Source of the DNA: Parabacteroides sp.
GTDB lineage: Bacteria; Bacteroidota; Bacteroidia; Bacteroidales; Tannerellaceae
Direction of reading: 5' to 3'
DNA length: 9,638 nucleotides
Assembly: GCA_020026285.1 (NCBI GenBank)
Contig: JAHHQS010000144.1
Coordinates: forward strand, 1-9,638
Shown here: positions 9,401 to 9,638 of the stretch, piece by piece
Position numbering within the stretch: position 1 is the stretch's first letter
Layout of the letters: each line of letters starts with the position of its first letter
The notes under the pieces: generated by a model
What the model saw: only the letters and a program-made list of their open reading frames with translations
Databases searched by the model: none
Told to the model about the DNA's origin: nothing
Program-made: the position numbers and the translations under genes

Positions 9401-9611
9401 TAAAAGCCCGATTTATTCCCGCTTCTTTCATCGCGTATAAATCTTTCTTAACCCCTTCTTCTGATATATTACCAGAAATCCAATACCAATAAATTGAAGT
9501 TTTAATACTTGCAGGAGGATTCTTAAAATCTGCTTCCAAAACATCATTCTTACAACTAAAGCCAGATAATAACGATGCTAAACCTAAAATGGAATATATA
9601 ATTTTCTTCAT
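6462..9611 (-). CDS. GH106 family alpha-L-rhamnosidase, predicted lipoprotein
   Basis: This 1049-residue protein resembles glycoside hydrolase family 106, inverting alpha-L-rhamnosidases that remove rhamnose from pectins such as rhamnogalacturonans and from other rhamnosides. [20 protein letters not shown] is a lipoprotein signal with Cys20 as lipidation site, so it is probably periplasmic or outer-membrane anchored. After it come [15 protein letters not shown] and [10 protein letters not shown], the usual opening of the barrel domain. DSYETGG (Glu419) and SAESFTSGG (Glu550) are 131 residues apart, which matches my recollection of the catalytic pair of BT0986 (Glu461 and Glu593). GEFWSFG (Glu520) lies between them. 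Residues from about 890 to the end form a GH2-like sugar-binding beta-sandwich ([27 protein letters not shown]). ATG at 9611 is preferred over an upstream TTG at 9635 because it opens the signal peptide. No Shine-Dalgarno sequence is seen. No terminator is evident before uvrA. The family is well supported; the substrate is unknown. Confidence 0.87.
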   Translation of the reverse strand: MKKIIYSILGLASLLSGFSCKNDVLEADFKNPPASIKTSIYWYWISGNISEEGVKKDLYAMKEAGINRAFIGSMGVDGIQTPYEKVTFGSDEWWKITHAALKTASELGIEIGIFNSPGWSQSGGPWIKPEQAMRYLTSVDCQVTGGKKVSVEMKKPAEDFQDVKVIAYPSLKKNKDLHSGKVSFDTKKDYYRIDINSSQMFSLRTLMIYPSQKGINTKARLLVKQNGEYSVLEEFAVDRFNAALNVGFDPYAPVVISVPKTEGTNFRVEFEGSAAGSELKDVVLSANSVIERFPEKTLAKMFPTPLPYWKEYQWRDQAVLDDDALAVHSDKVIDISSCLNGDRLEWDAPAGEWTVMRMGMRPTGVTNSPAEPIATGLEVDKMSRTHVESHFESYMAEIFRRIPEADRKTWKVVVQDSYETGGQNFTDDFLKSFEERYGYDPLPFLPVYNGVVVDSKDRSDRFLWDVRRLVADRVAYDYVGGLRDICHKYGLTTWLENYGHWGFPGEFLQYGGQSDEIGGEFWSFGDLGNIENRAASSCGHIYGKQKISAESFTSGGRPYNCYPAQMKQRGDRFFSEGINNTLLHLCISQPSEEHVPGVNAWFSSEFNRLNTWYSHMDLFTSYLKRTNLMLQQGLNVADVAYFIGEDAPKMTGITDPALPKGYQFDYINAEVIERDLFVKDGMLTLPHGTQYKMLVLPKLKTMRPELLKKIESLLKDGAVILGPAPERSPSGKNYGVADKQVKELAASLWKGLDGKQVKSVRVGKGLLINGMDMKEALATVQCVPDCKLSENDPVLYNHRKDIDKDIYFISNQSDKEIIISPEFRSIGKQPELWDAVTGKVRQLPAFEQTETGTKVPLRLDAYESAFIVFRDKAGNGKSNDVNLNCPVPQIWIALNNDWKVKFKDTLRGPKEEQTFKTLKDISTDNDDLIRYYSGTIVYKKSVQIEELPKSDIYLNLNKVGVMAKVKINGQYAGGVWTAPYRLEVSDFLKKGNNEVEIEVVTTWQNRLIGDTFLPESERTTWTACDKSTQKDELQMSGLVGPVSLDIVER

Positions 9612-9638
9612 AATGTGTTTTTTGATATTATACAAAAG

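Noticed and set aside
9611..9638. Partial promoter of the GH106 gene at the window edge (CTTTTG on the minus strand)
   Set aside because: The bases that would complete a TAnnTTTG element lie outside the window, so it cannot be judged.

Overview
The window looks like a chromosomal segment of a gut-type Bacteroidales bacterium (Bacteroides, Phocaeicola, Parabacteroides or a close relative). The reasons are AT-rich DNA, two large surface-type glycoside hydrolase lipoproteins (GH92 and GH106), start sites mostly without a Shine-Dalgarno sequence, a promoter of the Bacteroides type (TTTG, about 20 bases, TAnnTTTG), and UvrA and superoxide dismutase sequences of Bacteroidetes character. The species cannot be named from this sequence alone.

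Layout: bases 1-415 are an AT-rich, gene-free leader. A forward GH92 alpha-mannosidase-family lipoprotein follows (416-2695). A 262-bp gap between convergent genes (2696-2957) holds a tandem 20-bp repeat and two intrinsic terminators, one for each direction. The rest of the window is on the minus strand. Read in transcription order it is a GH106 alpha-L-rhamnosidase-family lipoprotein (9611-6462), uvrA (6377-3582) and sodB (3530-2958).

uvrA has its own promoter in the 84-bp gap after the GH106 gene. sodB follows uvrA by 51 bp with no terminator between them and a clear terminator after sodB. The simplest reading is a uvrA-sodB transcription unit that pairs nucleotide excision repair with superoxide removal, plus two separate carbohydrate-active enzyme genes. 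No susC/susD pair, sigma/anti-sigma pair or hybrid two-component regulator is present, so neither hydrolase lies in a recognisable polysaccharide utilisation locus within the window.

I see no new defence, mobile or RNA-based system. The points most worth a second look are a GH92 enzyme with a shortened active-site loop, a UvrA lacking half of its first zinc finger, the repeat and hairpin cluster between the convergent genes, and the uvrA-sodB arrangement. No tRNA, rRNA, CRISPR array, insertion sequence or integrase was seen.
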